A DNA stretch of 64,000 nucleotides from positions 655,899-719,898 of the forward strand of contig OY282448.1 in the NCBI GenBank assembly GCA_958296175.1, given 5' to 3'. Made by a program: the position numbers and the translations under genes. The notes under the pieces are model-generated. The model was not told where the DNA came from, did no database searches, and saw only the letters and a program-made list of their open reading frames with translations. Source of the stretch: an uncultured Chloroflexota bacterium. Lineage in GTDB: Bacteria > Chloroflexota > UBA11872. Positions within the stretch are counted from its first letter, which is position 1, and every line of letters starts with the position of its first letter. Below, in pieces: positions 41,897-51,213 of the stretch.

Positions 41897-44800
41897 TCAG
41901 GATGACTGCCGGGCTTCCTCGCGTTCGACCGGGACGATGACGTAAGGCGCCTCGACGTCCGGGTCGGGCGCGATGGCGCCGTTGCCCAACCGGTCGAGGG
42001 CTTCGACGTAGTACATCAGGTCCCAGTCGGCCACGATGTCGGCGCCTGGGATGACGGCCGTCCACGCGCCGTTGCGGGGCCGCATGGGAACTGGCGTGTA
42101 GAGCTGGCGCTGGTTGACGCCGCGGTAGTAGAGCGTGACGCTGGCGATGTCTTCGGCCGCGCGGACGCGCGCCGACACGCGCAGGCCGCGGCCAGGCGCG
42201 GCGGCGGAGGCGCGGTCGACCTGCACGGACGGCGGCGCCGAGGCCGTACCCACGGCCACGCGCTGGGGAGCGGCGGCGCCGGCGGCCGGCCAGCGGCGGG
42301 TTTCGCCGTTGCGGTCGGTCGCTTCGATCACGTAGGCGGCCTCGCGCGCGTTTGGCAGCACGACGTCGGCCGCGTAGACGCCGCCGCCGTTGCCGCCCGT
42401 CATGGGCGCGCGCTGCCAGGGGCCGCCGTCGGTTTGCCAATGCAGCTCGACCTCGCGCACGCCGTCGGGGGCGGTCACGGTGGCGGCCACGCGCTGCGGG
42501 CCGGGGGGCGCGGTGCGGATGGGCGCGTGGCCAATCTGCGGCGCGGCTTCGCGCGCCACCAGCGCGTTGATCACCCAGTCCGAGGCCGGGTGCGAGTTGA
42601 CTTCCAGCTCCAGCCGCCCGTTGCCGACGTGGACGCGGCGGGTCACCTCGATGGTGCGGCCGGCCGGCGCCGTGAAGCGCTCGGTGCGGTGGTGGCCCTG
42701 GAACGTCAGCCACATGGGGCCGCGGGCTGCGCCGTCGGGCCGCGTGTCTCCCATGACGGCGGTCACGTCGTATGTCCCGGGCGGCAGGTCGGCGCGGAAG
42801 GTGTTTTCCACGTAGTGGGGGTTGCGCCCGCGGGTGTGGAAGTCCACCTCCAGCAGGTTGCTGGGAAGGTCGCCCACGTCGCGGTTGCGGGCGGTCATCA
42901 CCCCTTGGATCGGCTGGGGCGGGCCTTCGGCGCGGACGTCGCGCGCGGACTTCCAGCCGAAGCCGGCGGCCGGCGTGTAGGCCGCGTCGGGCGGCACGGG
43001 GACGAAGCGCCGCTCGCCCCAGGCGTCCTGCACGGTGCGCGGCGGCCAGGGGCGCGGGCTGACGACGGGGCCGCCGAAGTCGAAGCCGCTCGCGAACAGG
43101 CCGAAGCGCTCGAAGACCTGGCGCACTTCGTCCAGCCGCGCCAGGTCGTGCTCTACGTAGGGCGTCAGACGCTTCCAGGTTCCGGACTCGTCCGCAACGG
43201 GGCCGAAGATCATCTCGTCGTCGTACAGACCGTCGGCGTGGTCGGCCAGGGCGCGCCACTGATCGCGCGCCTCGGTCATATGCCGTGCGGCGGTGCGCAG
43301 GCGGTCGGCGTCGCCGGCGGCGTAGAAGAAGGCCAGGTCCAGGGCGGCGCGCAGTTTGTGCGCGTGATAGCGGGCCAGGCCTGCGCAGAGCCGCACGTCC
43401 GCCTGCATGCCGCGGAACTCGGCGCGGGCCGGGTCCGGAACCGCGGCGTCGGCGCGCTCCAGGGCGGCCTCGGCGGCGTTGGCATGCCGGTCCAGCCGTT
43501 CGGCAATCTGGGTCGGCGTCAGCTTGGCCCGCAGCGTGCCGGCCAGAAAATCCTCCACGTATTCGCTCACGCCGTAGAACCCGGCCAGGTCGCTGGGTTC
43601 CACGTCGAGGTAGGCGTCCAGCAGCCCGCCGGTGTCGCGCTCTGGCCACCAGCCGAACACGCTGGCGGAGGGCAAGTGGGCGGCGGTGATGAAGGGCAGG
43701 TAGTGGGAGTTGTCCACCAGCGCCTGCAGCACGTGCGGCGCGGCGGCCGCGCCGAAGCGCTGGGCGAACTCGCGCGTCCAGACTTCGGGGGCGCAGGTCG
43801 GGTCGTAGCCCAGCCGCCCGAACAGCAAGTACCAGAACCAGTAGCGCTCGTCCTCGAACTGGGACCACTGCATGTCGGCGGGTTTGAACAGCGGCCAGGC
43901 GCCGCCCACGTTGCGAAAGCCTTTGTTGGAAAGCGGCGCGCAGACTTCGAACCCGCGGGCGCCGCCCAGGGCGCAGCTTTCGGCAAACCGCCGCACCCAG
44001 GCCGGGTCGCCCCAGAGCGTGAACTTGTTGGTGCCCAGGTTCCAGAGGCGGAACATCACGTCGTAGCCGCGCGGGTACTTCAGCAGGTCGCCGTAGGAGT
44101 GCCGCCGGTCCATGCGGTCGAAGTCCTGCAAGAGCCCGGCGTGGTAGGGCATGCCCTGGTGTTCGCACCAGAACTTGGTGGACACCGTGGTGGGCAGGCC
44201 GGTATCCAGCGCGCCTTCCCAGGTGTCGTCGGCGATGGCCTTGGCGCGCACGTCGATTTCGACGGGGCGGCCGGCCGCCGCTACGCCGGCATAGATGGCG
44301 CGGAAGAAGGCCGGGCTGTCCTCGGCCTCGATGCCCGACTCGGAATTGACCCGCAGCTGCACGCCGGCAATGTCGGGGCAGGCGCGCAGCACCTTGGCCA
44401 TGCCCAGCTCGCAGTAGGCCGCCAGGTTGTCCAGGGTCAGCCCGTCCACCAGCGAGTCGCCGTATTCGTAGGCGTGCTGCTGCCAGACGCCGAAGGTGAA
44501 GTCCACGCCCCGCGCGGCGGCGGTGCGCGAGATCATCTGCAGCGCCGCCAGGTTCCGCTCGCGCTGGGCCGCGCTGAGGCTGGGAACCGTTACGTCGGGG
44601 AACTCGGGCATTGGCGCCAGAAACGCATACGGCGGCACCAGGTAGGCCGTCTGATGCCCGAAGGTCAGGCTGAAGGCGTTGAAGCGGTGGAGCGAGAGCT
44701 TGTCGAAATAGGCTTCCCAGAAGGCCGGCTCGAAGTACCAGGGCGCGTCCACGGCCTGGTTGTGGGGAAAGATGCAGACGCTGCGCCGGCGCAGGAAGGG

Positions 44801-45205
44801 CGATTCGCTGGTGGCGGGGAACAGCGCGGCCCAATCCAGCGGCGTCTCGGCCAGCTCGACGCGGCGCGCGGCCTCGCGCAGGGCGTAGGCCAGGCCGCGG
44901 TCGTCCGACCCCGCCGCGGCCAGCACGCCGCCGCTGAAGGCAAAGGCCAGCGACTCGGGCGCGCCGCGCAGACGAACGCCGGCCGCTTCCAGGACCTGGT
45001 CGAGCGCCGCCGACGCCCCGACGCCGACGCGGATCGTGATCTCGGCGCTTGGGTTGGCGCCGACGACGATTTCGACGCCGCGCTCGGTCAGGGCCTGGCG
45101 CAGACGCGCCAGCGCCAGGCGGGGCGGCGAGCCGAGCTCGCGCTCGATCACGATGCGGACGCGGGCGCTGGGGCGGACGCGAGCGCCGGGCGTGTTGCCG
45201 GTCAT
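41897..45205 (-). CDS. Large carbohydrate-active-enzyme-like protein of the sugar import operon
   Basis: 1102 residues. I cannot assign a glycoside hydrolase family firmly. The N-terminal ~130 residues look like the GH20b/GH67N accessory domain (AEITIRVGVGASAALDQVL). A long central barrel-like region follows (RRRSVCIFPHNQAVDAPWYF, NSESGIEAEDSPAFF, FWCEHQGMPYHAGL), then a helical region. Two C-terminal beta-sandwich domains end the protein (EVELHWQTDGGPW; SVTLYYRGVNQRQLYTP). No signal peptide is visible, so it may act inside on imported oligosaccharides. The ATG overlaps the permease stop, so it belongs to the importer operon. Confidence 0.65.
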   Translation of the reverse strand: MTGNTPGARVRPSARVRIVIERELGSPPRLALARLRQALTERGVEIVVGANPSAEITIRVGVGASAALDQVLEAAGVRLRGAPESLAFAFSGGVLAAAGSDDRGLAYALREAARRVELAETPLDWAALFPATSESPFLRRRSVCIFPHNQAVDAPWYFEPAFWEAYFDKLSLHRFNAFSLTFGHQTAYLVPPYAFLAPMPEFPDVTVPSLSAAQRERNLAALQMISRTAAARGVDFTFGVWQQHAYEYGDSLVDGLTLDNLAAYCELGMAKVLRACPDIAGVQLRVNSESGIEAEDSPAFFRAIYAGVAAAGRPVEIDVRAKAIADDTWEGALDTGLPTTVSTKFWCEHQGMPYHAGLLQDFDRMDRRHSYGDLLKYPRGYDVMFRLWNLGTNKFTLWGDPAWVRRFAESCALGGARGFEVCAPLSNKGFRNVGGAWPLFKPADMQWSQFEDERYWFWYLLFGRLGYDPTCAPEVWTREFAQRFGAAAAPHVLQALVDNSHYLPFITAAHLPSASVFGWWPERDTGGLLDAYLDVEPSDLAGFYGVSEYVEDFLAGTLRAKLTPTQIAERLDRHANAAEAALERADAAVPDPARAEFRGMQADVRLCAGLARYHAHKLRAALDLAFFYAAGDADRLRTAARHMTEARDQWRALADHADGLYDDEMIFGPVADESGTWKRLTPYVEHDLARLDEVRQVFERFGLFASGFDFGGPVVSPRPWPPRTVQDAWGERRFVPVPPDAAYTPAAGFGWKSARDVRAEGPPQPIQGVMTARNRDVGDLPSNLLEVDFHTRGRNPHYVENTFRADLPPGTYDVTAVMGDTRPDGAARGPMWLTFQGHHRTERFTAPAGRTIEVTRRVHVGNGRLELEVNSHPASDWVINALVAREAAPQIGHAPIRTAPPGPQRVAATVTAPDGVREVELHWQTDGGPWQRAPMTGGNGGGVYAADVVLPNAREAAYVIEATDRNGETRRWPAAGAAAPQRVAVGTASAPPSVQVDRASAAAPGRGLRVSARVRAAEDIASVTLYYRGVNQRQLYTPVPMRPRNGAWTAVIPGADIVADWDLMYYVEALDRLGNGAIAPDPDVEAPYVIVPVEREEARQSS

Positions 45206-46077
45206 CCCTTGATGCCGGTCAGCGCGATGCCGCGGATGAATTGTTTTTGCGCCAGGAAGAAGGCCACGATCATGGGGACGATCAGCAGAATGGCGCCGGC
45301 CATCAGCAGGTGGTATTCGGTGCCGAAGCGGGAGACGAAGAAGCGCAGACCCACGGCCAGGGTCAGGTTTTCGGTGCGCAGCAGGTAGATCAGCGGCTCC
45401 AGGAAGTCGTTCCAGCGGTTCATGAACGAGAACACGCCGATCGTGGCGATGGCCGGCAGCGAGAGCGGAATCACCACCTTGCGCAGAATCTGCAGGTGCG
45501 AGGCGCCGTCGATGCGCGCCGCGTCGTCCAGTTCGCGCGGCAGGGTGAGGAAGAACTGCCGCATGATGAAGATGTAGAAGGGCGTTCCGAACAGGCGGGG
45601 AATCAGCAGCGGCCAGAGGGTGTCGATCATGTCCAGACGGTGGAAGATGAGCCAGCGCGGGATCAGCGTCACGGCGCCCGGCAGCATCATGGTGGCCAGC
45701 ACGCCCAGGAAGAGCTTGTCCCGCCCCGCGAAGGAGGTGCGGGCGAAGCCGTAGGCCACCATCACGCTGGTCACGGTTTCCGCCACCACGCTGAACGACA
45801 CCACGATGGCCGTGTTCTTGAGCCAGGAGCCGGTTGGCCCGTTGGCCCACATCGTGGCGTAGTTCTCCCACGCCGGCGGCCAGGGCACGATCACCGGCGG
45901 ATACACGTACAAGTCGGATTCCACGGTGAGCGAGGTGCGCAGCATGAAGAAGACCGGGTACATGTAGCCGAAGGCGCCGCCCACCACGACGAGGTAGAGC
46001 AGCAGGCGGCTCGCCAGGCGGAACGCGCGCAGCGGCAGCGGCCGGCGCGCCCGGGTTCCCGCCGTCGTTGCGGCCAT
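45202..46077 (-). CDS. Carbohydrate ABC transporter permease (MalG type)
   Basis: 291 residues, six helices, CUT1-family inner-membrane permease. The EAA loop is ELDDAARIDGASHLQILRKVVIPLS, with FMNRWNDFLEPLIYL after it. The C-terminus QKQFIRGIALTGIKG is the standard MalG-type ending. ATG at 46077, abutting the upstream permease stop (46078-46080); stop overlaps the next gene. It pairs with the MalF-type permease to form the sugar channel. Confidence 0.93.
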   Translation of the reverse strand: MAATTAGTRARRPLPLRAFRLASRLLLYLVVVGGAFGYMYPVFFMLRTSLTVESDLYVYPPVIVPWPPAWENYATMWANGPTGSWLKNTAIVVSFSVVAETVTSVMVAYGFARTSFAGRDKLFLGVLATMMLPGAVTLIPRWLIFHRLDMIDTLWPLLIPRLFGTPFYIFIMRQFFLTLPRELDDAARIDGASHLQILRKVVIPLSLPAIATIGVFSFMNRWNDFLEPLIYLLRTENLTLAVGLRFFVSRFGTEYHLLMAGAILLIVPMIVAFFLAQKQFIRGIALTGIKG

Positions 46078-47037
46078 CTAGCCCGGCTCCTGGTACTCGT
46101 AGTAGACCCAGCGCCGTGCAACCGCAAACTGGATCAGCGTCGCCGCAAAGATGATGACGAACAGCACCCAGGAAATGGCGGCGGCGTAGCCCATCTTGAA
46201 GGCGTTCCAGCCCATGATCCAGATGTACAGCAAGATGAACAGGGTGGCGTTGTCCGGCCCGCCTTCGGTCATCAGCAGCGCCTGGGTCACCACCTGGAAC
46301 GAGCCGATCACGCCCAGGATCAGGCTCAGGAAGATGTAGGGCGTCATCATGGGCACGGTCACGTGGCGCACCTTGGCCCACCAGCCGCCGCCGTCGACTT
46401 CGACCGCCTCGTAGAGATGCTGGGGCACGCCTTGCAGGCCGGCCAGAAAGATGACCATGGAGGAACCGACGCCCCAGAAGCTCATGATGATGAGCGCGGG
46501 CATGGCCGTCTGAGTGTCCGTCAACCAGCGCGGGCCTTCGATCCCGAACCAGCCCAGCATGCCGTTCAGCGGCCCGCGCGGCGCAAACAGCCAGATCCAG
46601 ATCAGCGCCATGCCCACGCCGGAGGTGACGGACGGGATGTAGTACATGGTGCGCCAGACGGCCATGCCCTTGACCTTCTGATTGAGCAGACCCGCGACCG
46701 TAAACGCGATCAGCGTCGATACGGGGACGTGGAGCAGGGTGTAGTAGCCCGTGTTCCAGAGGCTCTTGCCCACCAGGGGGTCCGTGAGCAGGGACTGGTA
46801 GTTGCGGAAGCCTATGAAGATGGGGGGCCTGCCGACGTCCCACTGCGTGAACGAGATGATGAGGGCGAACACGTAGGGGACGAGTTCCAGCAAGAGAAAC
46901 CCCACGACCCAGGGGAAGATGAAGACCCAGCCTTCTTGGCGGCGCACCCAGCGCACGGCGGCGCGCCAGCCCGAGGGCTGTGTCTCCGTCGGCGGCGCTG
47001 CCATTACGCTCGGCACGCCTGGCCGGCCAACCGCCAC
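46078..47037 (-). CDS. Carbohydrate ABC transporter permease (MalF/UgpA type)
   Basis: 319 residues, six helices. GFLLLELVPYVFALIISFTQW opens the core, and the EAA loop is YEAVEVDGGGWWAKVRHVTVP followed by TEGGPDNATLFILLYIW. GTG at 47037, with GGAGGTGAGGC directly upstream. It follows the binding-protein gene after a strong hairpin, so its expression is probably lower than that of the binding protein. No ATPase gene is present in the operon; a shared MsmX/UgpC-type ATPase elsewhere must serve it. Confidence 0.93.
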   Translation of the reverse strand: MAVGRPGVPSVMAAPPTETQPSGWRAAVRWVRRQEGWVFIFPWVVGFLLLELVPYVFALIISFTQWDVGRPPIFIGFRNYQSLLTDPLVGKSLWNTGYYTLLHVPVSTLIAFTVAGLLNQKVKGMAVWRTMYYIPSVTSGVGMALIWIWLFAPRGPLNGMLGWFGIEGPRWLTDTQTAMPALIIMSFWGVGSSMVIFLAGLQGVPQHLYEAVEVDGGGWWAKVRHVTVPMMTPYIFLSLILGVIGSFQVVTQALLMTEGGPDNATLFILLYIWIMGWNAFKMGYAAAISWVLFVIIFAATLIQFAVARRWVYYEYQEPG

Positions 47038-47109
47038 GCCTCACCTCCAGGCCGTCGTTGGGCCCCTACAAGTCTCCGAGCCGCCGCGGTGTTCGACGCT
47101 CAGGGACAG

Positions 47110-47142
47110 CCGGTGGGGGCGCCGTGACAGCGCCCCCACCGG
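47110..47142 (-). terminator. Stem-loop between binding protein and permease genes
   Basis: A 12-bp stem CCGGTGGGGGCG / CGCCCCCACCGG with a nine-base loop, 17 bases after the binding-protein stop and without a T tract. It probably protects the upstream mRNA or partly terminates, giving excess binding protein. Confidence 0.6.
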
Positions 47143-47158
47143 GGAAATCCTTTCGTGC

Positions 47159-48754
47159 CTAGATCTCGCGCCGGAGAGCCTCGGTGCCCTCCGCGTCGAG
47201 CTCGGCCATCATCTGGCGGGGGTCTTCCCCACCAACCAGCGCGCGGTCGGTGAGCTTGGCCCGGGACAGCCGGAACCACTCCAGCCAGTTCGGGTGCGAG
47301 TACGTGCCGCGGACCCAGTTCTCGCGGAACTGTCCCACGGCCTCGGCCTCGGCCGCCAGGTCGGGGAAGATGTCCGTGCCGCTGGCGAACTCGGTGATGA
47401 ACGGGCTGTTCCAGATGGACTTGACCGCGGGCACCACCGGCTGGAACTCGGCCAGGTAGGGCGCCATCACGTCGCCGTGCCAGAACATGGCCAGCCCGGC
47501 GGCCTCTTCCTCGACGCCCCGATTCTCGGCCGCCCGGTTCACCACCACGTTGTTGGTCTCGTTGTGGTAGCCGCGCAGGCCCGAGTAGGGCGACTTGTAG
47601 GGCCAGAACACGTGGAAGTCGAAGCGGCCGCCGATGCGGTTCTTGATGCCGCCGCCGGAGTTGAACCCGAATCCGGACATGCCGACCAGGCCGGTGGCAA
47701 ACAGGTTGCTCGAGCCTGTGGTGTTGGCGGGCGACTCCAGCGTGGCCTGCACCTCGTCGGTGTTCGGCGCCACGCCGTCTTCCCAGGCCAGGCCCCACCA
47801 GTCGGCGAAGGCTTCGACCGAGTCGCCGCCCGGCTGGGTGGCGATGGAGGCCGTGGAGGTCTCGGACTCGGTGTCGTACCACTTGGCGCCTTCGCTGGCC
47901 AGGCGCTCGGCGAATCCCTGGTTCCAGCTGTAGGTCTGCCGCTCCAGGCCCCAGACGCCGGCCTCCTCGTCGCGCATCTGGGCGGCCAGCTCGCGCAACT
48001 CCTCAAACTCGTAGTCCTTGTCCGGGATGGTGACGCCGAACTGCTCCACCAGGCTCAGGTTGGCCATCATGGCGCCCACGTAGACCCCGTAGGGCAGCCC
48101 CTTGATGGCGCCGTTCTTGTCCACCAGGTAGCCGTCGTGCCACCAGAAGTCGGCCGGGGTCAGCCCGTTGCGCGCCAGGTGCGGGGCCAGGTCCATGTTG
48201 TAGAGGTCGGCGTTCCACCACAGCTCGGACATGACTTCCGGACCGGAGCCGGCGACCAGCAGGTTGGTCAGGATGCCGGAATAGCCGACGGCGGTGCTGC
48301 CGCCCGAGCCGGCAATGATCAGGATGTCCACCGTGACCCAGGGATTGACATTGTTGTATTGCTCGGCCATGAACTCGTGCGTGGCCTTGCGCACGCCCGA
48401 GCCCCAGTCGGTGGAGAACTCCAGCCGCACCGGCGGGCGCTGCGGCTCGGCTTCCACGATCTTTTCGACCACGCGGGTGACGATCTTCTCGACCTCCACC
48501 CGCTGGGTAACGATGCGCTCGACCGGGACCTGCACCTCCCTGGTGACGACGCGGTCGACCGGCACTTCCCTGATCTGGGTCTGGGTCACGATCTTCTCGA
48601 CCGGGACCTCTTTGATCACGGTCTTCTCGACCGGCACTTCCTTGGTGACGACCTGCGGTTCCGTTTCGCCGCAGGCGGCCAGGATGACGGCGGCTGCGCC
48701 TCCCAACCCGGCACCCTGCAACATGCGGCGCCTGCTCAAGCTCCGTACGGTCAT
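47159..48754 (-). CDS. Sugar ABC transporter substrate-binding lipoprotein
   Basis: 531 residues. Twin-arginine/lipoprotein signal SRRRMLQGAGLGGAAAVILAAC (shown in part: lipobox LAAC, Cys about 28). Next come ~70 residues of VPVEK-type repeats (VVTKEVPVEKTVIKEV onward), which I know from Chloroflexota binding proteins and probably form a surface spacer. The rest is a family-1 extracellular binding domain (LEFSTDWGSGVRKATHEF, then LPYGVYVGAMMANL). ATG at 48754 is preferred over 48760 because GAGGGGGG is then properly spaced. First gene of the importer operon. Confidence 0.92.
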   Translation of the reverse strand: MTVRSLSRRRMLQGAGLGGAAAVILAACGETEPQVVTKEVPVEKTVIKEVPVEKIVTQTQIREVPVDRVVTREVQVPVERIVTQRVEVEKIVTRVVEKIVEAEPQRPPVRLEFSTDWGSGVRKATHEFMAEQYNNVNPWVTVDILIIAGSGGSTAVGYSGILTNLLVAGSGPEVMSELWWNADLYNMDLAPHLARNGLTPADFWWHDGYLVDKNGAIKGLPYGVYVGAMMANLSLVEQFGVTIPDKDYEFEELRELAAQMRDEEAGVWGLERQTYSWNQGFAERLASEGAKWYDTESETSTASIATQPGGDSVEAFADWWGLAWEDGVAPNTDEVQATLESPANTTGSSNLFATGLVGMSGFGFNSGGGIKNRIGGRFDFHVFWPYKSPYSGLRGYHNETNNVVVNRAAENRGVEEEAAGLAMFWHGDVMAPYLAEFQPVVPAVKSIWNSPFITEFASGTDIFPDLAAEAEAVGQFRENWVRGTYSHPNWLEWFRLSRAKLTDRALVGGEDPRQMMAELDAEGTEALRREI

Positions 48755-48945
48755 CGGCATTCCCCCCTCGCGCCGGCCGCGAGCCGCCAATGGTCGGCCC
48801 GCTCCCGGCATGATCTGCCAAGCCTCACCCGAGGCCTATCAGACGCCCAACCTACCAACGCCCACCCCCGCCGTCAAAGCCGCCGCCGACCATCCCCGTT
48901 ACGCCTCGCAGGAGGAGGGCGAAGGTGACGAAGCCGCCCGCGCGG

Positions 48946-49677
48946 CTAGGTCGGCTCGCGCCAGCGGTGCGGGCAGCGGCGGCGGAAATCGCATGCATTG
49001 CAGCGGCGGCCTGGCGTGGGGTCGTAGGCCGCGGCGTTCACGTTCCTGGCCAGCGATTGGTAGCGCGTGGACACCTCGCGCACGACCTCGGCGTCCGGGG
49101 CAGAGGAGAGTGCCTGGTTGTCGTGCAGGAAGTAGGCCGTCAGCCGCGTCACTCGCCGGCCGAACCCGCGTTCCAGCGCCAGCGCGTAGGTGTGCAGCTG
49201 CGTGTGCAGGCGGCGCGAGAGCTGCGCGGGGCGCTTCCCGCTCTTGTAGTCGATCACTTCCAGCCCGTCGGCGCGCTCGTCCACGCGGTCGATCACGCCT
49301 TCCAGCGTGTGCTCGTCGGCGGCGGGCAGGGGGATGCGGAAGTACTGTTCCAGCATGATCGGGCGGCCCAGCGCGCCTGCGTTGGCCGTCCAATAGCCGT
49401 CCAGCAGCGTGTGGCCGCGGGACCAGATGTCCGGGAAGCGCTCCCGGTCCAGCCTGGGCGCGTCCCGCCAGTAGGCGGCGTGCAGCGCGTGCAGGTCGCC
49501 GCGCGCGGCCTGGCCGGTCTCGTTCAGCCGCTGCAAGAACCGCTGCAGCACCGTGTGCACGATGGCGCCCACCGCCAAGTGCGGCGCAAACGGCGTGGGC
49601 ACGCGCTCCACGTAGCGCAGCCGATAGGCGTAGGGGCAGAACTCGTACAGCGACAGCTTGGAAAAACTCAGCCGCAC
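48946..49677 (-). CDS. PD-(D/E)XK nuclease with Cas4/AddB-like Fe-S cysteines
   Basis: 243 residues from GTG 49677. RecB-family nuclease core: LEGVIDRVDERADGLEVIDYKSGK gives the D and (D/E)xK metal-binding residues, preceded by HTVLQRFLQRL with the His. Four cysteines are placed as in the iron-sulfur nucleases Cas4 and AddB: one in LYEFCPYAYRLRY near the N-terminus and three in CNACDFRRRCPHRW at the C-terminus. It probably trims DNA ends with a [4Fe-4S] cluster. No cas genes, CRISPR array or AddA helicase are nearby, so the partner is unknown. Single gene. Confidence 0.85.
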   Translation of the reverse strand: MRLSFSKLSLYEFCPYAYRLRYVERVPTPFAPHLAVGAIVHTVLQRFLQRLNETGQAARGDLHALHAAYWRDAPRLDRERFPDIWSRGHTLLDGYWTANAGALGRPIMLEQYFRIPLPAADEHTLEGVIDRVDERADGLEVIDYKSGKRPAQLSRRLHTQLHTYALALERGFGRRVTRLTAYFLHDNQALSSAPDAEVVREVSTRYQSLARNVNAAAYDPTPGRRCNACDFRRRCPHRWREPT

Positions 49678-49753
49678 GTCAGGCTCCCGGTCCAGCGCGT
49701 CGGCCGGGCCGCGGGCAGCCGGGCCGCGGGCGGCGGCGGCGGCGTTCGTCCAT

Positions 49754-50920
49754 TCAGCCGGCCTGCGGGTACGACGGCCGCCGCGCGGCGGCGGCGTAGG
49801 CGCGGCGCAGGACCTGTTCGGCCGGCTTGCCGTTGGGCGCGAACGCCGCGCCGTCGGCGCTGGCGGCGTCGGGGTTCCAGTGCCACCAGAAGACGCCGCG
49901 CAGCGCATCGCGGCGGTAGGGAATCCCGAAGAACGCCGTGTACAGGCTGGCCTGCAAGCCTGGGTCTTCCTGATGCGGCGCGACGGGCGCGTTGGCCCAG
50001 GGCTGCGCCGCCGCTTCCGACGCGCTGCGGTAGCCGAGCTCGGTGAAGACGATGGGCATCTCGCGGGGCAGGCCGCGGCGCCAGCGCTCGAGCTGGTTCA
50101 GCCGTTCGTCCCAGGCGTCGGCCAGCTGCGAGGGGCTGGTCACGCGCCCGCTGAGCGGGAAGTAGGCGTTGACGCCCACCACGTCCAGCGCGTCCCAGAA
50201 CGGCGTGCGCTCGTAGCCGCCGCCCTGCGGCGAGGCGGCGTGGCCGGCGGCGTAGGTCAGCGGGCCGCCGTAGGTCCGGCGCACCTCGGCGATGAGGCTG
50301 CGCCAGGCGGCGGCCAGCGGCTCTTCGGTGGCGTTCAGCTCCACGCCCACGCACAGCAGGTCGGTCTGGGTGCGGGCGGCCAGGGCGGCGTAGCGGCGCG
50401 GCAGGGCGGCGTAGGCCTCGAACCAGGCCGCGGGGTCGGACGGCGCAAAGTCCCGCCGCGCCGCGCCGTCGCCGCTGACCACGAACGGCTTCAGCATCAC
50501 GCGCAAGCCGGCGGCGCGGGCGCGGTCGATCAGATCTCCGACGTCCTGGTCGGGCGGCGTGCGCTGCGGGTCGGGTCGGACGCGCACCGAGCTGCGCGCG
50601 TCCTGATGCCAGGCGGGCGCGATTGCCACCCAGTCGGCGCCGGTGGAGACCGCCGACGCGACCAGCCGCTCGGCGCGCGGCGGCGCGAAGTCGTCCGCCG
50701 CACGGCCCGCCAGCGTCAGGCCGTGCATGAACGGGGCGCGCGCGGGGCCGCGCCGGGTGATGCTGGAAAACCCGCAGGCGCCCGCGGCCAGCGCCGCGCC
50801 CGCCAGCAGCGCACGGCGGCCGACCGCCGCCCCGCGGCGGCGGAGGCCGCGCTCGTCAGGCCGTGCGGCTACCGACCCAGAATCCAGCGCACGTCCTCGC
50901 TCATCATGCCCTCGTTCCAC
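49754..50920 (-). CDS. Lipoprotein glycoside hydrolase, GH113-like
   Basis: 388 residues from GTG 50920, which overlaps the previous gene by 52 bases; no other ATG/GTG/TTG precedes the signal, so the start is uncertain. Signal with GRRALLAGAALAAGAC gives a lipobox-like AGAC. The (beta/alpha)8 body has acid/base Glu in LLCVGVELNATEEP and nucleophile Glu in IVFTELGYRS, with GVNAYFPL and GVFWWHWNPDAAS, the pattern of GH113 beta-mannanases. It would act outside the membrane on a polysaccharide. Upstream is a MIP18-family gene with no obvious link. Confidence 0.8.
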   Translation of the reverse strand: MERGHDERGRALDSGSVAARPDERGLRRRGAAVGRRALLAGAALAAGACGFSSITRRGPARAPFMHGLTLAGRAADDFAPPRAERLVASAVSTGADWVAIAPAWHQDARSSVRVRPDPQRTPPDQDVGDLIDRARAAGLRVMLKPFVVSGDGAARRDFAPSDPAAWFEAYAALPRRYAALAARTQTDLLCVGVELNATEEPLAAAWRSLIAEVRRTYGGPLTYAAGHAASPQGGGYERTPFWDALDVVGVNAYFPLSGRVTSPSQLADAWDERLNQLERWRRGLPREMPIVFTELGYRSASEAAAQPWANAPVAPHQEDPGLQASLYTAFFGIPYRRDALRGVFWWHWNPDAASADGAAFAPNGKPAEQVLRRAYAAAARRPSYPQAG

Positions 50921-51213
50921 ATGGGGCTGAAGGTCAGGTCGATCTCGGCCTTGCGGATCTGCGCCATGGACTCCGCTTCGGCGCGCACCTGCTGCAGGAT
51001 GTGCGGCCCCGCCGGACACCCCGGCGTGGTGAGCGTCATGGTAATCGTGGCCCGCTCGTCGTCCGCCGCGGCGTCCGGCTCGCCCTCGCCCGGCTCGTAG
51101 GGAGCGACGGCGACGTCATAGATCAGGCCAAGGTCAACGATGTTGATCCCAATCTCGGGATCGATAACCGCGCGCAGCTTCTCTCGTACCTCGTCCGACG
51201 GCGTCACGGCCAT
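50869..51213 (-). CDS. MIP18/DUF59-family iron-sulfur assembly protein
   Basis: 114 residues. DUF59 (PaaD/SufT-like) domain: VREKLRAVIDPEIGINIVDLGL, then ITMTLTTPGCPAGPHIL with the conserved Cys, and LTFSPMWNEGMMSEDVRWIL at the end. Proteins of this family help mature Fe-S clusters or multi-component oxygenases. An insert of acidic residues (EPGEGEPDAAADDERA) between strands is unusual. ATG at 51213 with GGAGGAG upstream. Only short spacing to the following lipoprotein gene; no suf genes nearby. Confidence 0.88.
   Translation of the reverse strand: MAVTPSDEVREKLRAVIDPEIGINIVDLGLIYDVAVAPYEPGEGEPDAAADDERATITMTLTTPGCPAGPHILQQVRAEAESMAQIRKAEIDLTFSPMWNEGMMSEDVRWILGR

Noticed and set aside
48946..49677. 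Cas4 as part of a CRISPR-Cas locus
   Set aside because: No Cas1, Cas2, effector or array anywhere in the window; only the nuclease fold and cysteines are shared.
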